This document shows positions 44,951-58,700 of a stretch of DNA of 64,000 bases, piece after piece. Numbering within the stretch: position 1 is the first letter of the stretch; the number at the start of each line of letters is the position of its first letter. Below the pieces are notes generated by a model that saw only the letters and a program-made list of their open reading frames with translations, had not been told where the DNA came from and did not search any database. Made by a program: the position numbers and the translations under genes. The DNA is taken from the NCBI GenBank assembly GCA_914767715.1, contig OU612070.1, positions 7,209,501 to 7,273,500 on the forward strand. The letters are read 5' to 3'. Origin of the DNA: Membranipora membranacea (lineage: Eukaryota > Bryozoa > Gymnolaemata > Cheilostomatida > Membraniporidae).

Positions 44951-47900
44951 TATACTTTCATTAAATAATATGTTATAACCTCTGTGAAATCTTTTACCCC
45001 TTGTTACCCTGTGTATGGAGGGACTAAAATAACCTGAACTGCCTCTATTACATTAATATGGCTTTCCTAACCTCAATAAATCCTGAGAACTTTTCGATAT
45101 GTAGAAGATTAGAGAACAATTTCTCTTTCCTGAGCACTTCTTTAAAAAATAGTAGAAGCCTCAAATGATCTGCAAAGCAATTGACATTGTCCTGACATTG
45201 CTTGACATCTTTTTTTCAGCCAAATATTTCTCGAGGGCATCATTCTAGTCAATTATATAGACTTCTCTGTCTGTTGAATGATTATCCTATAACTTGGACT
45301 GCAGGGTGTTATTGTAGTCATTGATTGATAACAAGCTGCCCTACAGTTCACATCTTCCTCTTACTGCTAACAATAATTATGAAACTCAGTACCAGGATAC
45401 ATATGTCATGTAATTGTACATAATTGATGAAGGATGTTCTATAAAAATTTGCTGTGATATAATGCCGCTTAGCACTTTTTGCTATTGTGAAATGTGATCA
45501 CACTTAGATAAAGTTGATATGAATTCTCAGTTCTGGGTTAAATTTATTCTTTTGAAAATTGGCCTATACTTTGAGAGATATAATTCAAATGACAGCAAAG
45601 ACATTCATGCTCCCATAGGGTATTTAAGTGCCTAAGTTATCTAGCTTGTCTAGGTGACAACACAACTGGGTGGCAGCAAACCAGCTAGATTTGATGATGT
45701 GAGATCGCCTAAGTGATGTGTGGTGTACTGTATGACTTATTGTCTGATTCCTCCCGATAAATGCACAGGAGTGAAACAATTATTTTGACCCTAATCAAAA
45801 AAACAATAGAGCTGCGAGAATATTGCTACTAAAAATAGCTAAGCCATTTCAAGCTTGCATAATCATTGCTACAGCAAGGTAGTTATCTGATGTGCAACGA
45901 AGCAAAGAAGGTTATATTAACGACGCCAAATTTTGCAGAGATAAATCGACTACAATGTTTCCTCTTATTCTCTAAATCCAAAACATTTTATTGAATTAAT
46001 GGAAAAGTGAATTAGTTATCTAGTATGAAATTGCTTAGAATGTGTCACCCATCCACCTTCTGCCATATTTTGAGGTTTAATCACGTTTAAACAAACTGGC
46101 AGCTTGTCAACAACAAGCCCCCCTCACTCACAATCACTACGTTTCCATGGCATTATACGACGTGATCTCAGTCATTTCGTTTTGCAGTGAGATCTTCTCA
46201 GGGACGCAAAGGCCTATTCATGAAGGTCTTTTCAATCTTATGTAAACCAGGGTGTTAGAATTTTATGGTCATAACTTTCTGAATATTGAATGTTTTTTCC
46301 TGAAATTGTTTGTGTGTCATCAGGGACTAAAAATGGATCATTAGAATAAAATGTGGTATAAGCTCAAATAATAACAGGGGTGTTTTCCCACAGAGGATCC
46401 ATCATTTATTTTGTGCTTCACAGGTTACGAGTCGCATGTGTAGGAAAATATCATAGCCTTGCAATCTGATTTGTTATAATAAGGTGGGTTCAAACTCTTT
46501 GTACCTAAGATTCTGTCGGAGTTTATTAAATCAACATTTATTGCCAAGTGTGATTGAGGGACTGCTTCTACATGGCTGGATCATATTGTACACATAATAA
46601 AGAATGTGCCAATGAAAATCAGCTGAGCCTGTTGTATATATGATGCAGTTTGTGAAAATCACACCTCCTAATGATAATTATGATAGCAAGGATTGACATT
46701 ATATGCATAATTTCTGGAACCAAAACACCTCAATCCTGGATACAATCTACAAGAGTTCCATCGTGAGAAACCAGGTAAGTGATTTAAATAATATACTTTT
46801 ATTAATTTATTCTTGGCAATATTTGTAAACAACTCTGATGTAGCCTGATACCACAGTGTATTTCTTGTTACATAAAATTATCTTTGATTGTCGCATGCGC
46901 TAAGTTGTAATTGTAAGTCTTGTTGAAGCTCTGAACAAACGCCTTGTCATCAACATGTTTTATTAACATAGTGCAATGAATGTCAAAGAACTCTAGTTTT
47001 ATTGATGGTGTCTTTATGTCACATTTAGCAAATTTAGGTTATTTCTTTTGTTAGGTGTGTAGCCAGTCTAATTTTGCACTTATGTGGGTGCATCTTTATT
47101 ATCAGAGTAGAACAACATCAAGTTCTAGATTCTAAATTTGGAGCATGACAGAGTAAATTACCTTTGTCATGTTTTGTTATTGTCCCACACATGGAAAGTT
47201 AAAAGGGACACATACTTGCCATAAATATTGTGGCCAGACCAGTCATATTTTGTTGGAAATACCTAATTAGATTTACTAATTACAAGTCCACTGTTGAAGT
47301 TACCTAACTGATTTTTTGTGTGATCACAGATCATGCTTAGTTCATTGGTATAGCCAGGTTCCAGATTTACCGGACGAACCTGAAAAATGGCTAAACCCTT
47401 CCTTTAAGAAATTTTTCTAGATGATCTCACAACTATGATGTCAGGTAGCAGTAATGATCTTACTATTGTATTTTCATACTATTTTAGTTTGAAGTTGAGT
47501 TTAAAGCGGCTAGAAATACTCATGACTGTAACAGTTCTACCACACAAGCTTCCAAAATTGGAATGCGACAGTAATTAGCAGGCTAGGTCAAAAATTTAGT
47601 TGCTGTCATTGTGAGCTGACTTTTTTGGCATGTTATTTGGTTATATGAACTGGTGTGTTAGGTGGTGTTAAGTTTGTTGTCATAAGGTGTGACGCTGTGT
47701 TGTTTGAAGTGTGATGTAGGGTAGAGTTAAACAGCCAGCGCTGAATTGTACTAAAAAGTGTTTGGCAATGTTCAGTTCGGATGTTTGTATTAAAATGTGG
47801 CTCAGTCATGTTGTGTGGGGTGGCATGGGGGATGTGAGGAAGTCATGTGCTGTATTGTTGGTGGCAGTTTTTTGCTGTGATGTTCATGCAGAAGTGTGAT

Positions 47901-49090
47901 GTGCTTGTGTTGAGTTGAATGGCCTGGAGCGGTGAAATACATATGGTCATGGAAGTAATGTACCCTCATAGAGTGATATTATACTCACTCTGTAAAATTT
48001 ATACCTGTTCATGGCTTGGCTTGGCAACACAGGCTGTCTACATAGGTATACTTGATAGACTTAAAGGCAAAAATCCTGTGTAGGAAGCTGCTAATTCGCC
48101 GTCGGTTGAGAAGTAAATTTAATGCAACAAGCAAAAATTATAATAAATTCCATGTTGATGAATGTCTATTTGTGGTAATGAGGAATGGTTTGAGATTTCA
48201 CCTGCCATGAAAGAAACGATGACGTGTCTGCAACAAAATATACACATTTAAAGCTCCAAGCTCCGACCCTGAAGACTTACTGATTTTCACTTTTGTTCTC
48301 ACATTACCTTAAACAACAGGTGTCACTACTTTGTAATATAGCCTCTTGATCTGAACTGTAGAGTTACTCCGGGTTCAAAGTGCTGGGTTGTGAAAGTGAG
48401 CCGAACCGAGTTGAGTTGTGTACTATCTGTTGTGTGGTACATTGATGTCTGTAATCAAAGAACTTGTAACTGGTAGTGATTTGTACTTGGTGAAAGTAAC
48501 AACTGCAATGTTATTACTGCAGGTCCAAAAGTAGAATTAGAAATAGTGTCAGTTAATTACTGCTAGTCTGTCAAAACAACCTATAGTGAATCATGTTATC
48601 TTATAATGTGACATCAATGATGTGGCCTTGGCAAGTGATATTTCATCTCATCAGTTTATATTTGAGAAAGGTCAAAGTTCCAGTAAACAACTTCATGTCT
48701 GTTAAAAAATTTATACTTAGTAATGCTATTAAATTTCATCACATGAAACAAGTTCTTCTGCCAATCAACAAAACAGCAAGCCAAAATAATGTCTACGGCC
48801 TGATATCAGATATCTTAACTTTGGTGATGAAAGGAGGATTTCACTATGGATCTTCCTGCTCTCAGCTTGTACTCACTCCTAGTTAGTGACTTAATATTGA
48901 TTAAACGCAGAATAGTATTTAGTCTTCTCTTCTGAAGAATAAAGCGATTTGATTGAAATCCAATAACTTTAAAATTTTCATCCAATTCCAAACAAGAATT
49001 GGCGAAACAAAAAAAATTAATTTGTGATCAAATTCCTGTAATAAATACAAATCGGCATATCAGGTCATGCAAATTAGAATTTGATCATAT
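44951..49090. other. Long stretch without recognised genes
   Basis: No domain-bearing exon was recognised. One donor-like site (CCAG|GTAAGT near 46773) follows an open ATG frame reading MHNFWNQNTSILDTIY, too short to call. The part 47640-47915 is a strongly T/G-biased low-complexity region on the plus strand. Confidence 0.4.
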
Positions 49091-49104
49091 CATATGCTGG
49101 TGTG

Positions 49105-49240
49105 CGCAGCGGATTGGAATGACCGTCGGCTGGAATGAACGCCGACGGGATTGAAATTAGCTGGAATGAAAGTAGACTGGTATGAAAGTCGAAAACCCTG
49201 GAATGAACATAAAAAGTGCTGGATTGAACGTAGACTTCAT
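49105..49240. repeat. Degenerate tandem repeat (CTGGAATGAA)
   Basis: About seven loosely repeated units of the type CTGG(A/T)ATGAA(C/A)GT at 17-25 nt spacing. A similar array with GGTGGAAAAATGG / GTGGGAAAACG units lies at 49965-50040. Confidence 0.6.
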
Positions 49241-50279
49241 TAGTATATAGAATCAACGCAAGAGCAACTCCTCAAAATAATTGTGCAAATTAATGATGAT
49301 CATTCACAAAGGCACTCACATCTGTTTATGATGAGGGACTTAATTTCTGATGGCTAGATGGAATCAAGCATGCAGGAATTTAGTGCAAAAACTGAAATGG
49401 TAATGAAATACTGAAAGAGAAACAGTGACCCTTTGTATATTCATCAGCAAAACGATGGTCAAGCATAAACGAAATCAGGTGCAACTAATGAATCGTAGTA
49501 GTTTACACCTTGGTTCACTGTTATCTGTGAACATTCATTTTTTGTAATGGTAATTGTGACAGTGCACGTTGTTTTCCCCGCACGCTGTCCACTATAGGTA
49601 TACACACGTGCCCTCTCAGCATAGATTTTAAGGTTGAGATAAATTGTGTGTAAGAGTTGTGTGTCCTGTGTGTGATATTTGTGAATATTCTTGGGAATCC
49701 CAAGTGGGTGAGCCCACTGGAAAATATCAACAAATGACGTCAGTGAGAAAACTGTTCAAGTCATTTCATAACCTCTGCCAGAATTTTTAACACCAACGGT
49801 AATAGATTTTAGGATTCTAGAATAAAAAAAAAACAACAAACTTCTATGACCAGACTCTAACACTACTTTCAATTAACATTTTTAATGCCTGAAAAAGAGC
49901 AGAAGGAAAAGGAACAAAAAAATAGAAAGAGGCTACCAGCGTTCATTTGAAAAAAAGCAATAGTGGGAAAATAGCAAGTTGGAAAACGTCCGGGTGGAAA
50001 AATGGATTGGTGGGAAAACGTCAAGGTGGAAAAATGGAAATGTAAATCTATATAATAAAACTCATTTTACAAATGCAGATAGCTCATAGCCTATGTATCC
50101 TAGCAAAAAATGAAAATAATATGGTGTATAGCTTGAAGGTTGGACATTCCAACAAAGTTGGAAATCAGTCTTTAGGATAAATACAGAATAAATTATGGCC
50201 CATCAAAGGTAGAGATGTCAGCAAGAAAAATGACATTATAACATATAGAGATGATGAGTTTTCGGCATCCAGCTGTGCA

Positions 50280-50375
50280 CAATTTTCCCCCAGTTCATCA
50301 AAAGGCAGGCACTATAACGATCATTGAAGTGTCCTCTCTGTATATCCTTACTCTGTGATGTTATCTTATTCCTGC
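50280..50375. repeat. Dispersed repeat, copy 2
   Basis: It shares TTTTCCCCCAG, GGCAGGCACTATAAC, ATTGAAGTGTCC and TATACTCTGTGAT-like words in the same order with about 14570-14670. Confidence 0.4.
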
Positions 50376-50827
50376 AGTGAGTAAACACTGCAGTGTTATA
50401 CTCTAGAGGTGCAGTAAACTATGGCTACAGCATATGGTCTAGCTAATTTTAGGATGACCCGATGTTAGCTATCACAAATTTTCCTACTGATGGTCAAAGT
50501 TTTTATATACTGTAGAGGTCAATAAGTCGTAGGCTAGCCATGAATTTTAAGACTACATGAAAAGTAAAACCCTTTCCTACTGCAAATAATTTACTTCTCG
50601 GGGGGTTGTCAAAATGGTATGTTTTTTTGTCGGGCCTGTTTTTATCTAAAATTCCAACCAGTTCCCCCCAATATCCAAACCAATTTGTAGTAGGAGGGAA
50701 GGTAACATGCAATAAAAACATCCAGTCATAACAGGCATCAGTATTTAACATGTAATACATGGTAAAATTTCTAGAAATATTGTAATTAAAGTAGATGGAA
50801 AATCGTTTGCTGACATAATCACATATT

Positions 50828-50890
50828 GATATATATATATATATCCATATATTTACATATATAGATATAAATATATATCGGTATATAAAT
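50828..50890. repeat. AT-rich microsatellite
   Basis: Imperfect (TA)n and GATATA/CATATA runs. A short minus-strand open frame across it is composed mainly of Ile/Tyr from the repeat and is not a gene. Confidence 0.85.
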
Positions 50891-51845
50891 AGTAGTATAT
50901 AAAAACAAAACATTTCTATTATTCTGCAGTGTGTCTCAATCTCATAAGCAGCAAGCAGAGTATCACCCACCTTATCCTTCTATTGCCTGTCACATATGCT
51001 GGATCTTGTGCAGGAGGTCCCCTCTGCAAGGGACAAATGCTCACTTTATTATGACATTCTAATATTCTGGGAAATTTCAGCATGCATGCTTGAGACAAAT
51101 GAAGACAAATAAAGGAACATGACATCCCTTATAACTGCTTTTCGTTTCAGAGAACTCACAGCTTTGACAATGATCTGAAATTTGGAGGATTATTTTCAAG
51201 TTCAACATGATAAAATGATAAATGATTTTGTTGCACAAAGAGTGATAATTTATCCTTTTCTGAGCATGCACAAGGCAACAATTGAATAGTACTAACCGTC
51301 TAACCGCCTCAGACACATTTTTGGAATGGTTTGGTCGTGTCAAAGATTGCAGGAAAGCTAGGGGGCCAATAACAAGGCTTTAAATATTTAACTCGATCCC
51401 GACCCGCAAGTAATGCCTCCTTTGGTAGTGGTAGCTGTTTCCCTGCTTTATAACATGCTTAGCAGAACATTGTTCCATTTTGATGGATCACTCTCTTTTA
51501 TCTTGTTCGCAAAGTATGTCAATCTTATCACACTTGCAGTTGTGATATAGGCCATGCGAAAGACATCATACCTTGTGCTGAATAATCTTATTTATAAACT
51601 TAATTTTAAAAGCTGGCTGAAATTTTCTAACAATAAATGGTTATCTATCTGAAAATTTAAGTCATGTTGGCTGGCTTTTCCTGGTCCTGGCCATAGTTTT
51701 CAAGCGTAAACAATACTGGGTTATGATGCCATAATACTACATGGAGTTTGAACTGATAATACAGTGTGGTTTTTTGGCATGGGTTATGACGAGGGTTCTA
51801 CAGTGTACTTACCAAAAAGTTGAAAAAATATGACTGAGTAGTTAA

Positions 51846-52089
51846 GATAATGTCAAAGACCGATACAAATATCAGCATATCACTTACTGTTGGAAAGCTG
51901 GCGAGCTACTGAAAATGAATACCTGAACAAAAACTTGATTCGATGACGTTGTGTCATTTTAGGGAGGAAATGAGGCAGAAAACGCTGTTTTTGTCGATGC
52001 AGATAAAGGAGTCAAATCAATTGCAAGAAATTTCAAACTTTCCAACAGTATGTGATACGCTGATATTTGTATCGGTCTTTGACATTACC
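51846..52089. mobile_element. Deleted copy of the TTAA palindromic element
   Basis: It starts with an ATAATGTCAAAGACCGATAC-like end and finishes with the inverted GTATCGGTCTTTGACATTACC. The interior matches the left arm of 21243-22606 (for example TTTTAGGGAGGAAATGAGGC) but most of the right arm is missing. TTAA precedes it at 51842-51845 and CTAA follows, so the flank is probably a mutated TTAA duplication. Confidence 0.75.
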
Positions 52090-52120
52090 CTAACTACTAC
52101 TAACTAACTACTACAAAAAA

Positions 52121-52199
52121 CCTTAAAGGGCAACCAAGGACTCGCAGCAATGCATTAATGGGTAGCAAATAATGTGCTGGGCAGAATCAGCTTTGTGCA
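52121..52199 (+). repeat. Dispersed short repeat, copy 3
   Basis: Nearly identical to the reverse complement of positions 1-82. It lies about 30 nt beyond the TTAA element copy, which suggests clustering or nesting of small elements. Confidence 0.7.
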
Positions 52200-52654
52200 T
52201 TACGCGATGCAAAACTCAAAGTAGTTGCTGACTCTAAGCTGGGTAACACTTCAGATTAGGGGAGGTTCCAAGACTTTGCTGTAATAATTATAGAGCACAG
52301 GCTAAATAATAAAATCATTTTCCTTACACTAATGATTAACAAGATAACTGTTGGGCTTTTTTACGAGGGGGAGACTGATACGCCATTTCCTAAGCTAACA
52401 TCCAATACGATGTATGAAGTAAATACAGTAAGTTGCTGGGGAACAGCATGGGCGGGAAAAGAATTTTATAGGTAGAAATTCGGCCTTGTTACCTTAAAAT
52501 GTCGCAAAATTTAGCACCAGCGCCACATCACATGCACCCAAATCACCTTTCACACTCTGAGAAATACAATAACCAACTTAGGGCAAATAGATGCCCACGT
52601 TATCTTTTGTTCAGTAATCATTTGGTTGATTTCATTCCAGCTTAGGATGCTAAT

Positions 52655-52673
52655 GGGGGGGAGGGGGGGGGGG
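52655..52673. repeat. Poly-G tract
   Basis: Eighteen G residues broken by one A, the longest such run in the window. Confidence 0.9.
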
Positions 52674-52859
52674 TCAGGCTGAGATGAAACATGATTGCCA
52701 GTATCTATATTAAAGCTCCTATGGTCTGGAAGGTGTGTGTGTTTAAAAGGACCTGAATGGTGTCACCTGGACTAGAAGTTAAAAGACCATCAGGCTTTCA
52801 AATACAATCCAATTGATGTTCATTGGTTTTGCATAATAGTTTTTGAATTTTGGACGATG

Positions 52860-53480
52860 CACTTATTGTTTCAGCTTCAGCCAGGAGAGGATTTTGGCTT
52901 GATTGATTCTTTTCTGAGCGATCTGTAGGATCCCGAGTTTTGATCTGAAAGATTTTCATTATTTTGGCCATTTGAACTTCTGCGAGCCTTTTGTAATGCT
53001 CTTTTGGTATTTCTTCTCAGTCGTCCTAAATCAGCATTCCACCATTGGTTGGATCTGCTCCCTCTGAGCTTGGATTGAGGACAGGCTAAGTCAAATGATG
53101 ATTTTTTTTATCACTTTATTGTATGATTTCAGTTAGTTTATTTGTTGTATGATCAATTAGGTGAGGAAGGGTCTCTGTGTGGCCATGTGGATCAACTGGG
53201 AAGTCAAATTCTATTGACAATATTTTCTCTTTAATAGAGTGCTCAAACTCTTCTTTGTTTATTTTCCTAGGATTTTGATATAAGGGTATTGGTATATGAG
53301 TGTTGGTTAGGGTGAAATCAATCTGTCTGTGGTCAGAAAGAGTTTCTCTGTTATTGACCTTCCAGTGTTTTATCTTGTCGATAGAGATGGAGTAACAAGG
53401 GTCAGATCAATTATAGAGTTATATCTAGTTGATAGAAATGTTGGTTCCTGGCAGCTTATTAAGCTGCAATTTTCTTAGAA
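52860..53480 (-). mobile_element. Decayed non-LTR endonuclease and linker
   Basis: Minus-strand frames retain an endonuclease end (PTFLSTRYNSIIDLTLV; ETLSDHRQIDFTLTNTHI with the SDH motif). A linker word follows, QWWNADLGRLRRNTKRAL, typical of the zone before reverse transcriptase in non-LTR elements. Several stops and frameshifts break it. No reverse transcriptase follows, so the relic is truncated. Confidence 0.6.
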
Positions 53481-55664
53481 TATTTGAAAAGATAAAGGGA
53501 GCCAGGATCTATCATTAAACGGAGAATTCTTAACTTTTTGTTCGCGTAAAACTAAATTATCAATTTGAACGAATGTAGAGAAATGAACCAACTTCATGTT
53601 GAAAAAAACCTTTGGACATTAAACAGGAAGTTGCCAGAGCAGATATCCAATATCAAATACAGTAATACTCGAATAAACTAAACCAAGGATCGGGAAGTAA
53701 TAAGTACACAAGAAACTTGAACAAAAAAATTAGGGAACCATCATAATTTTTTAATGTTTTAGCCCTCAGCATTCTGATATTCCTGAATTCCAATATAATT
53801 GTTGTTACTTATTTCAACTCTCCTTCAACATTGTGCTGGCAAAGTTGAGGATTAACTTTTAATTTCTGGTCAGTATTCAATAAAAGCAATGATAGAGTTA
53901 TGTAGTTAGGAGTTGTGTACACTTTGATGTTACTAAGACAATTCCTTACAATTATTCATGGGCAGCGTTCTTAGTCAATGCAGATGATGACCATTGTCGA
54001 TTAATACAGTATACTATTTTCTCCACACACTACAGTGGCTGATAGCTACACGATAGATGGATAGGCCTTACAAATTATGTTCTACTAAATTCAACCTTTT
54101 ATGCCATCTTCAAAACTTGCTGTCAGAGACCAAAATTTTTGGTGTGATGATGATGCATGATGATAGTATGGTTCTACCAAGAGTAAACTTGGCTCAATCG
54201 TAATCCCGATGCATAAGCCTGCAACAACAACCCTAAAAGTTTTTGCGAGTGAGAGGACAACTTTACTAATAATGACAATGTAACAAATACATCCGATCCT
54301 GACAGAATGTGAAGCATGACCACTGGATTATTCAAACTAATGGTGTTCTTAGCAGCCAAGATGTTACTATGAGAGAATAAAACCAATGTGTCATCTGATC
54401 TACAATGTCTATGGGACACGGTCATCTAGTTCACTGTGGCTTACCCGTTGAAAAACGTGTGGTTTTGCCTTGGTCTATGGTTATGATGGTCTGGGAATAG
54501 AAAATCATCTAATGGGTTGTACCATGAAGAGCTGCTATAAATACACTGGGGATCAAAATGGTGTCAGGTTTTCTAGAATGGACAGCGCAAAGCCAACTTC
54601 TTGCGTAGTACAGGTTTATCTTTATTTTTCGATTTATCTCGTCTAGGACCAGATCATTTGATTCAATAAAACGTAGCATTATATAAGTCCAATCTGCCGT
54701 AGAAGACCCTCTCCCAAGCCTAATTGATATAACCTATATGAAGTACGGAGTTCTGCACGACATGCCAATCCAAATAATTACTAATCAAGGCCTTCAAACG
54801 ACCTTAAACAAGGTAATGTAAACCACTCTGTATAATCTTCAAAACTAAAAGAAAATTTGCTACAAGCAATGATCTCTGTCTCTTTTCGAAAAGTACATTG
54901 ATAACTACCTGGTACCAGGTAGCACTGTCTAAGCACACGATATTGCATTAAAGGGCAACCAAGGTTTCAAATAAGTTCCCATCAATTGATAGCAGATCGT
55001 ACCTTCTGCACAGGGAAACAAAAAAAATATAATTTGAAAAAAATGCACATCGAGTTATATGATTTGGATTCCACGTAACGCCAGAGAGTTGCTCATGAGT
55101 GAAAATAATGTTTAGGTTATGACATGATTTAATACCTCATATAAGGCTGTAAAATATTTATGAATGTCAAAGACACATCCTGGAGGTGTGTGTGTGTGCG
55201 CTTTGTTGTCTATACCCAGGAAAACCCACTTCCTCATACATATCTCAAATTGATATTCAATGTCAATATAAACTTTTGAACTATAATCTTTATTAAGGCT
55301 CTTTATCCATATGAGTGATATAATAAATAATAACAATGAAATATATATATATTCTAATCTCTGCATGGAGAAACTGCTCTAAGGCAAAAGTACCTGTGCT
55401 CTAGGCTGCAATCCTCAAAAACTGGAAAATATTTGATTGTTTTTCTCCCAGATGGATACATAAATAGAAAAAACTGAATGCATTTATGAGATTAAGTGCC
55501 GCCTAACATGCTCTTTCATTTCACTACAAAAGACTTGCGACAATTCCTAACATTCTAGAGACCAATCTATCTATCGAAATGAAAACTGTAAGTTGGTGAT
55601 ACCTTTGTTTGATACACCAAACACTGTTTTTTAACGTAATCAGGGCATATTATATAATGAGTAA
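53481..55664. other. No gene recognised
   Basis: It contains a further copy of the GGTTGCCCTTTAA repeat at about 54950-55030 (inverted relative to 2711-2806) and a short (TG)n run at about 55185-55200. No splice-supported exon was seen. Confidence 0.4.
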
Positions 55665-55670
55665 TTTATT
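55665..55670 (-). promoter_or_regulatory. Polyadenylation signal AATAAA
   Basis: The canonical hexamer lies on the minus strand about 43 nt after the stop codon of the BCL11-like gene, which supports the terminal exon call. Confidence 0.55.
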
Positions 55671-55712
55671 TGATACACCATTCAAAAATCGGATGTTTCA
55701 AAAGGTAAAGTT

Positions 55713-58700
55713 TCAAAGGCTGTTGCTTCTGCATGCAAGGTTTAACGCACCACAATCATCATATTTGTTAGTAGTTGTGTGCCCTTGGAAGTCGAGTTTG
55801 ACTTTGGGCTGTAATGAAGGAGAGAGATTTGCTATAGGAGAAGTTGGTCCAGACAAGGTATGCTGTTGATTGTCAGAGGGACTGACCTTTGCCCCTTCAA
55901 AGGATGGTTTCGTCAGTAGAAATCTTAGAGATCGCAGGTTTACGTCTGAGTGAAAAAAAAGCAGCAATAAAGCAGTGTGACTACTACTTGCATGACAAGA
56001 GAGAATGGCTATTATGATGGTAGGTCCACAAACATTTTTATATATCAAAAGTTGTCATACAACATTCAGCAGAGCAATTGATTGCATCCAAAATGATTTT
56101 ATAATTTCCATCTCTGAGAAATCGCAAGCAACTCTCATCTATAGGGTGTCAAGTGTTCACAATAACTTCCGGCTTATATCTAGGGTAGGGCTATTTTAAA
56201 TCAGTAATAATCAATTGTGTGAAACAGACTGTAGAAAGCAGGTGAATGACACTCATACTTTTCAAACTAGGTACCGTCCTATACCACCATTCAGACAATA
56301 TCTATATATTTGAGGGTAGGACATTATAAAGCTTAGTAACTATATTTCCTGTCCACACTTCCTGAGTAATACTTTGTGGATCCTAGTTATGCAGTTTGAA
56401 GTTGCATGCCTAGCAGAAAAATACCAGAAACTAACCATAAATTACTGTATTCAAACTAAGATAAATAATGGAAGATGAAAGATTGAATTGTTTTAAATGG
56501 ATAACTTGCTAGAAAGCCAAGTCCAAGGTATTTTCCAGTTCTAACCGGACATTTTATCACTTACTTTCAGATACACAGATAGGTGTTGGTGTTGTATGAC
56601 ATGTTGATGTAGTAGAGCTGACAGAAGCTTCATGGATAGGCTGCTGGTAAGTCAGGAGGGCTGGGGAGTTATTGACTTTTCTCAGTAAACATCCTCTTAC
56701 ATGTTTTTCCATCGTCCTGTTTAACATGAAAAAAAGAATTGCTTCTTGTATGAAGATTATCTTAGTCTTGCAATGTTCGAATCAACAGTAAAGAATTTAA
56801 ACATGATCTGATACAATAAACATCTCAAGTCAAAATTTGAACCCTTCGCCTGTATTTTATGTAGCCCCTGTCAAACTGGTTAACCGAGAGCAATTTTGAA
56901 AGGAACACTAGATGTTATGACTGTCTATAATATAGCATGTATGAGGAAATATATATATATATATAAGAGGAGAGCAAGAACTCAGTGGGGAAACCTCTCA
57001 ATAAAAAAGTTGTGAGTATCGAATTAAACTGGCGAGTTTTTGGTTTAATCAAATACAGTAAAGTTTGCCACAGTCAACTCCACAGGCTCCAGTGTCTCCA
57101 CATTATGTTAAATAACTATGTCGGCGCTGAAAGCATTCTCATTAAAGTTGAATGACATTTGAGAAATAATGGTTGCACACTTTACTTACATCACATTTTT
57201 AAAGGGAGCTTTACAAGTCAGGCACTTAAGTTGTCCTGAATGTGTTTTCTTATGACGGGTTAGTTTACTGGATTGCGCACAGGCATATGGACACATATCA
57301 CACTGATATGGCTTCTCACCAGTGTGACTTCTCCTGTGAACCTTCAAGTTACTCTTGTTGGAAAATATCTAAAAGTATATAAGTAGACAGTCACAAGATA
57401 TAAGCATGCACACAATTGAAATATCTATTAATTCTCAAACAGTTTTATTGGGCAATTGTCTTAAACAGAGAGCACCATGAAGAAATAATTTTAGAGAAAG
57501 TTTGTCAGCTCTCAACTTCAAGAATCTGGATCCACTGCCTTAGAAAACATGTAACATTTTTAATTACTGTACCTTGCCACAGAAGTCACATTGATCATCT
57601 CGGATATAATGATGTTTTCCAGTTTCTGTAATTTTGTGGACACCAATCGATGACAGTAATAGGGATATGTCAGCTGATCTGGAGCTGGCCTCCTCATAAA
57701 CCTACAAAAAATAAACCTAAGAAATTTCATTGCTAGGATTTTTGTGGATCAGTGTTAAGTGGGGTACAGATTCACCTCCTGGTGATACATGCATCTACTT
57801 ATACTTTTTGAACAGATGAGTAAAAGTTAAAAGAAGAAAATAAGATATAATATATCTTATTTTCATTTACTCATCTGTTCGGAAATTAGAAACATTGTTT
57901 TATAAACAAAGCTTTATAAACATTGCTAGATATCATATTATGGTATCTAGCAATGTTTTTAAAACTATAGGGATCATTTAACCTTGAGCCACTTATCTCT
58001 ATAAGTCCCCTTTATTTGCTAATTTATAGATCTAAACACAGGAATCTCAAAGTTCATATACCCAAAAGCAGCCTGTGCCTCAATGGAGAACTCTTCGCAA
58101 GCATGAAAAAGAGAAGACAATAATTATGAGACTATCGTTATTTCGCTGTGTAGGGAAAAAAATCTATCCCTCATGCAAAGAGCTTACTCCTTGTACTCAC
58201 GTCAGATTTGGGGACAACAGTTTGGTTCTGATGGAATTTTTCCACTGTCTTATATATCAAACCTCTGCTTAAAATAAACAAAAATGTTGAAAAAATATTT
58301 AAATGTAAAGACAGTAAAAAGGGGAAAGCAGGGATTTTGTTTGAGATGAATGCATCCAGGGGCGTATTTATTCTAGAGTTATCTCAACTAGCAGAATGAT
58401 GTATACAATAGTCAGAAGTAAGCAAATTCATACACATTTTGTCAGAAAGTTCACCAAATTAGATGGAATTCTAATGCTTCGACCTTCGAGCTTCAAATCC
58501 TCAAACCTTACTTTTCTAGGTGGTCACTAACGTAATCTAACCTACCGTAATCGTGAGGTGTCCTGGAGGTTATCTGCGACGGGTATCACATTGGGAATTC
58601 GACTCAATGCTGGACCAACTAATAAAACATCAAGCATATAAGTGTTGTCCATGTCATAACTGTGAAGTCATCCATAAAGTATCTCGCGAATTCATACAGA

